Part shown: positions 61,701 through 64,000 of the stretch, piece by piece
Position numbering within the stretch: the first letter of the stretch is position 1
Layout of the letters: the number at the start of each line of letters is the position of its first letter
DNA from: Stenogyne calaminthoides
Lineage: Eukaryota > Streptophyta > Magnoliopsida > Lamiales > Lamiaceae
Assembly: GCA_037126765.1 (NCBI GenBank)
Contig: JBBCBC010000012.1
Location: 1-64,000, forward strand
DNA: 64,000 bases
Direction: 5' to 3'
The notes under the pieces: generated by a model
Databases searched by the model: none
What the model saw: the letters and a program-made list of their open reading frames with translations, nothing else
Told to the model about the DNA's origin: nothing
Made by a program: the position numbers and the translations under genes

Positions 61701-63724
61701 AGATCAGTTGCATAAGTTTGATTCAAAGAGTGATAAAGGATTTTTCTTAGGATACTCTAAGAATAGCAAGACATATAGAATCTATAACTTGAGAACTGAT
61801 ACAATGCAAAAAATTGTTAATGTGGTATTTGATGAACTTGCAAGTCTTGCAGGAAAAAGTACTGAAGACAATTCTCAGATTTGATAGAAGTATCTAGAGA
61901 TACTGATGACACTGAAGATAGTAAGGATGTTGATCAGAATGTTCCTTCAACATCTGATACAACATTACCCAAAAGTTCAAATACTGAAAATCTGTCACAA
62001 AATTCACAGTATTCAAAACAGTTGGTTCCCTCAACAAAGATAATGAAAAGTCATCAATCGGATCAGATCATTGGAGAAGCTACCACTGGTGTACAAACTA
62101 GAAGAAGAATGAGTATTCATATCAATAACCTTGTAAGATCAGTTTGCATATCATCCATATGCAATCAGGTACCTTTTGAGTGTTATCATTCTGCAATTGA
62201 GCCTAAGAATGTTAAATAAGCTCTCAATGATGAAAATTGGATAAATGTTATGCATGAAGAACTTAATCAGTTTGAAAGAAATGATGTTTGGACACTTATA
62301 CCTAGACCTAATTCTGATATTAATGTCATAGGAACAAAGTGGATTTTCAAAAATAAAACTGATGAATCTGGTAATATTGTGAGAAATAAGGCTAGATTGG
62401 TTGCTCAAGGTTATACTCAGATTGAAGGAATAGATTTTGATGAAACATTTGCTCCTGTTGCTAGAATAGAATTTATTAGATTACTTCTTGCTATTGCATG
62501 TTTCATTAACATTAACTTGCATCAAATGGATGTTAAAGCTGCTTTCTTAAATGGTATTCTGGAAGATGAAGCTTATGTTGAACAACCTAAAGGTTTTGAA
62601 AATCTAGAGTTTCCTTATCATGTTTACAAGTTAAAGAAAGCTTTTTATGGTCTAAAACAAGCACCTAGAGCTTGGTATGGTAGACTTACTGATTTCTTAC
62701 TTGAGTTTGGATTTTTGAGAGGTGAAGCTGATAGAACTTGTTCATTAAAAATTCTAAAAATGATATCATGGTTGCTCAAATATATGTTGATGATATTGTA
62801 TTTGGTTCAACTAGTAATGATATGCTTGAAAGTTTTATTAAAGAAATGACCTGTACTTTTGAAATGTCCATGGTTGGAGAACTAAATTTCTTTTTAGGTC
62901 TTCAAATCAAACAAATGAAAGATGGTATTTTCTTTTGTCTAAACAAATATGCTAAGAATCTGGTGAAAATGTTTGGTTTGGAAAATGCTAAAATTATGAA
63001 AACTCCTATGGGTTCAACTCAAAAGTTGAGTAAAGACTTGATTGGAAAAGATGTTGATCCTACTTTGTATAGATCAATGATTGGAAGTCTTTTGTACTTA
63101 ACTTCTAGTAGGCCTGATATTATGTATAGTGTTTGTCTTTGTGCTAGATATCAAGCTAATCCAAAGGAATCACATCTCAATTCTGTAAAAAGAATTATAA
63201 GATATGTGGCTGGAACATGCGATCTAGGTATTTGGTACTCAAAGGATACTAATTGCTCTTTAGTTGGCTATAGTGATGCAGATTGGGCAGGTGATTGTGA
63301 TGACAGAAAAAGTACTAGTGGAGGATGTTTCTACATGGGAAACAACATTATCTCCTGGTGTAGTAAGAAAAAGAATTGTGTTTCACAATCGACAGCTGAG
63401 TCTGAATATGTTGCTGCTGGAAGTTGCTGCACTCAACTGTTATGGCTTAAAAAGATGTTTGATGATTATGGGTTGGAAAGTGGTATTTTGACTGTTTATT
63501 GTGATAATACTAGTGCTATCAATATTTCCAAGAATCCTGTGCAACATTCTTTGACTAAGCATATAAGTATAAGACATCACTTTATAAGAGATCTTGTAGA
63601 GAAAGAAGTTGTGAAGTTAGAATACATTTCTACTGAAAAACAACTTGCTGATATTTTCACAAAAGCCCTTGATAATGAGAGGTTTTCTTCACTTAGGAAA
63701 TCTCTTGGTCTTTGCTATATCTGA
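58706..63724 (+). pseudogene. SIRE/Maximus-type Copia gag-pol polyprotein, nearly intact but broken
   Basis: Domains in order: gag from ATG 58706 (MDYPLTPSLKPP) with a CCHC knuckle CDACSGYGHYANEC (~59718); a second knuckle-like CFYCAGVGHIRPYC (~60410); protease YFDSGCSRHMTG (~60610); pre-integrase LWHQKPGHANYRS; integrase core LIHMDLMGPM to QQNEIAERKNRTLQE; reverse transcriptase QMDVKAAFLNG, LKQAPRAWYG, IYVDDIVFGS; RNase H GYSDADWAGD to STEKQLADIFTKALD, ending at 63724. Lesions: one-base loss at ~60056 (tag in the gag frame), TGA at 61261 where Trp is expected (FSRYT*VIF), a frame break at ~61882, TAA at 62217-62219, and a frame break at ~62740. Two CCHC-like motifs in gag fit the SIRE lineage. 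Few lesions imply a fairly young copy. Confidence 0.9.
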
Positions 63725-64000
63725 AAATAAACACTAGATGTTGTGACAAATGTTTCCAACATTTGAAGCAACATTGTGGTTCTGATAATGAGTTTGTCTG
63801 CTGTTTTTGCTTATTTTTGAGCTTTAAATGATAGTGTTTTGATCTTATTGTTTGAATCATGGTTTAGATACAGAGTCCTGGGCATATATCTCTTAAATGC
63901 ATTAAAAATAAAACACAACTTAGATGTGTAATCACTGAGTAACTATGGGACACGGAGCTCGCTACTACGATATTCTCTTTTCAAAAGGTGATTAAAAATA
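63725..64000 (+). other. 3' untranslated part of the SIRE-like element, cut by window end
   Basis: No env-like frame and no 3' LTR start is seen in these 276 bases. SIRE elements often have a long 3' region, so the element continues beyond the window. Confidence 0.5.

Noticed and set aside
63725..64000. An env-like gene after the SIRE-type pol
   Set aside because: The remaining bases have no long open frame; any such gene would lie outside the window.
1..64000. CRISPR arrays, operons or other prokaryotic systems
   Set aside because: The window is plant nuclear DNA; tandem arrays seen have no spacer structure.

Overview
The window is plant nuclear DNA, almost certainly from a eudicot. It carries intron-rich genes with GT-AG splice sites, plant-specific proteins (a class A1 heat-shock factor, a chloroplast-targeted J protein, an MRS2/MGT magnesium transporter), Stowaway- and Tourist-like MITEs, tRNA-derived SINEs and Copia/Gypsy LTR retrotransposons. 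The species cannot be fixed from sequence alone.

Layout. 1-5134: a diverged fragment of a SIRE-like LTR, then a gag-only Gypsy-type element (403-5134, minus strand) bounded by an exact ATAAG duplication, with a solo LTR of another family nested inside its gag. 5768-14380 (+): an 8-exon PIG-F (GPI11-like) gene; its ~5 kb third intron holds a 2.07 kb solo LTR and a short deleted Copia element, and its last intron holds a Stowaway MITE nested in a second one. 17956-22429 (+): an 8-exon RING-H2 protein gene that carries an apparent frameshift and a missing splice acceptor. 23048-23544: two SINEs side by side. 24165-27426 (-): heat-shock transcription factor of class A1, two exons. 28958-32460 (-): MRS2-1/MGT2-type Mg2+ transporter, five coding exons, with a decayed Copia element (32566 to ~37320) starting about 105 bp upstream of its start codon. 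38970-39615: a ~207 bp tandem array. 40748-42316 (-): chloroplast DnaJ-like protein of the J8 type. 45604-52333 (-): ten-exon protein phosphatase 2C, with a non-coding first exon near 54136. 55699-57639 (+): a pseudogene fragment of a conserved plant protein, split by a 1.67 kb LTR-like insertion with a CGTTC duplication. About 57859 to the end of the window: a SIRE/Maximus-type Copia element whose 3' LTR lies beyond the window.

The five intact or nearly intact host genes are housekeeping or stress genes (GPI-anchor synthesis, heat-shock transcription, Mg2+ transport, plastid chaperone, phosphatase) with no sign of working as one unit. They look like an ordinary gene neighbourhood enlarged by transposable elements in introns and spacers. 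PIG-F and MRS2-1 homologues are, from memory, also close together in Arabidopsis, so part of the order may be ancestral.

I see no undescribed biological system. The most useful observations are structural: several target-site duplications readable by eye, LTRs with a shifted U3 boundary, two MITEs sharing one internal module, the retroelement at the 5' end of the Mg2+ transporter gene, and the damaged RING gene.
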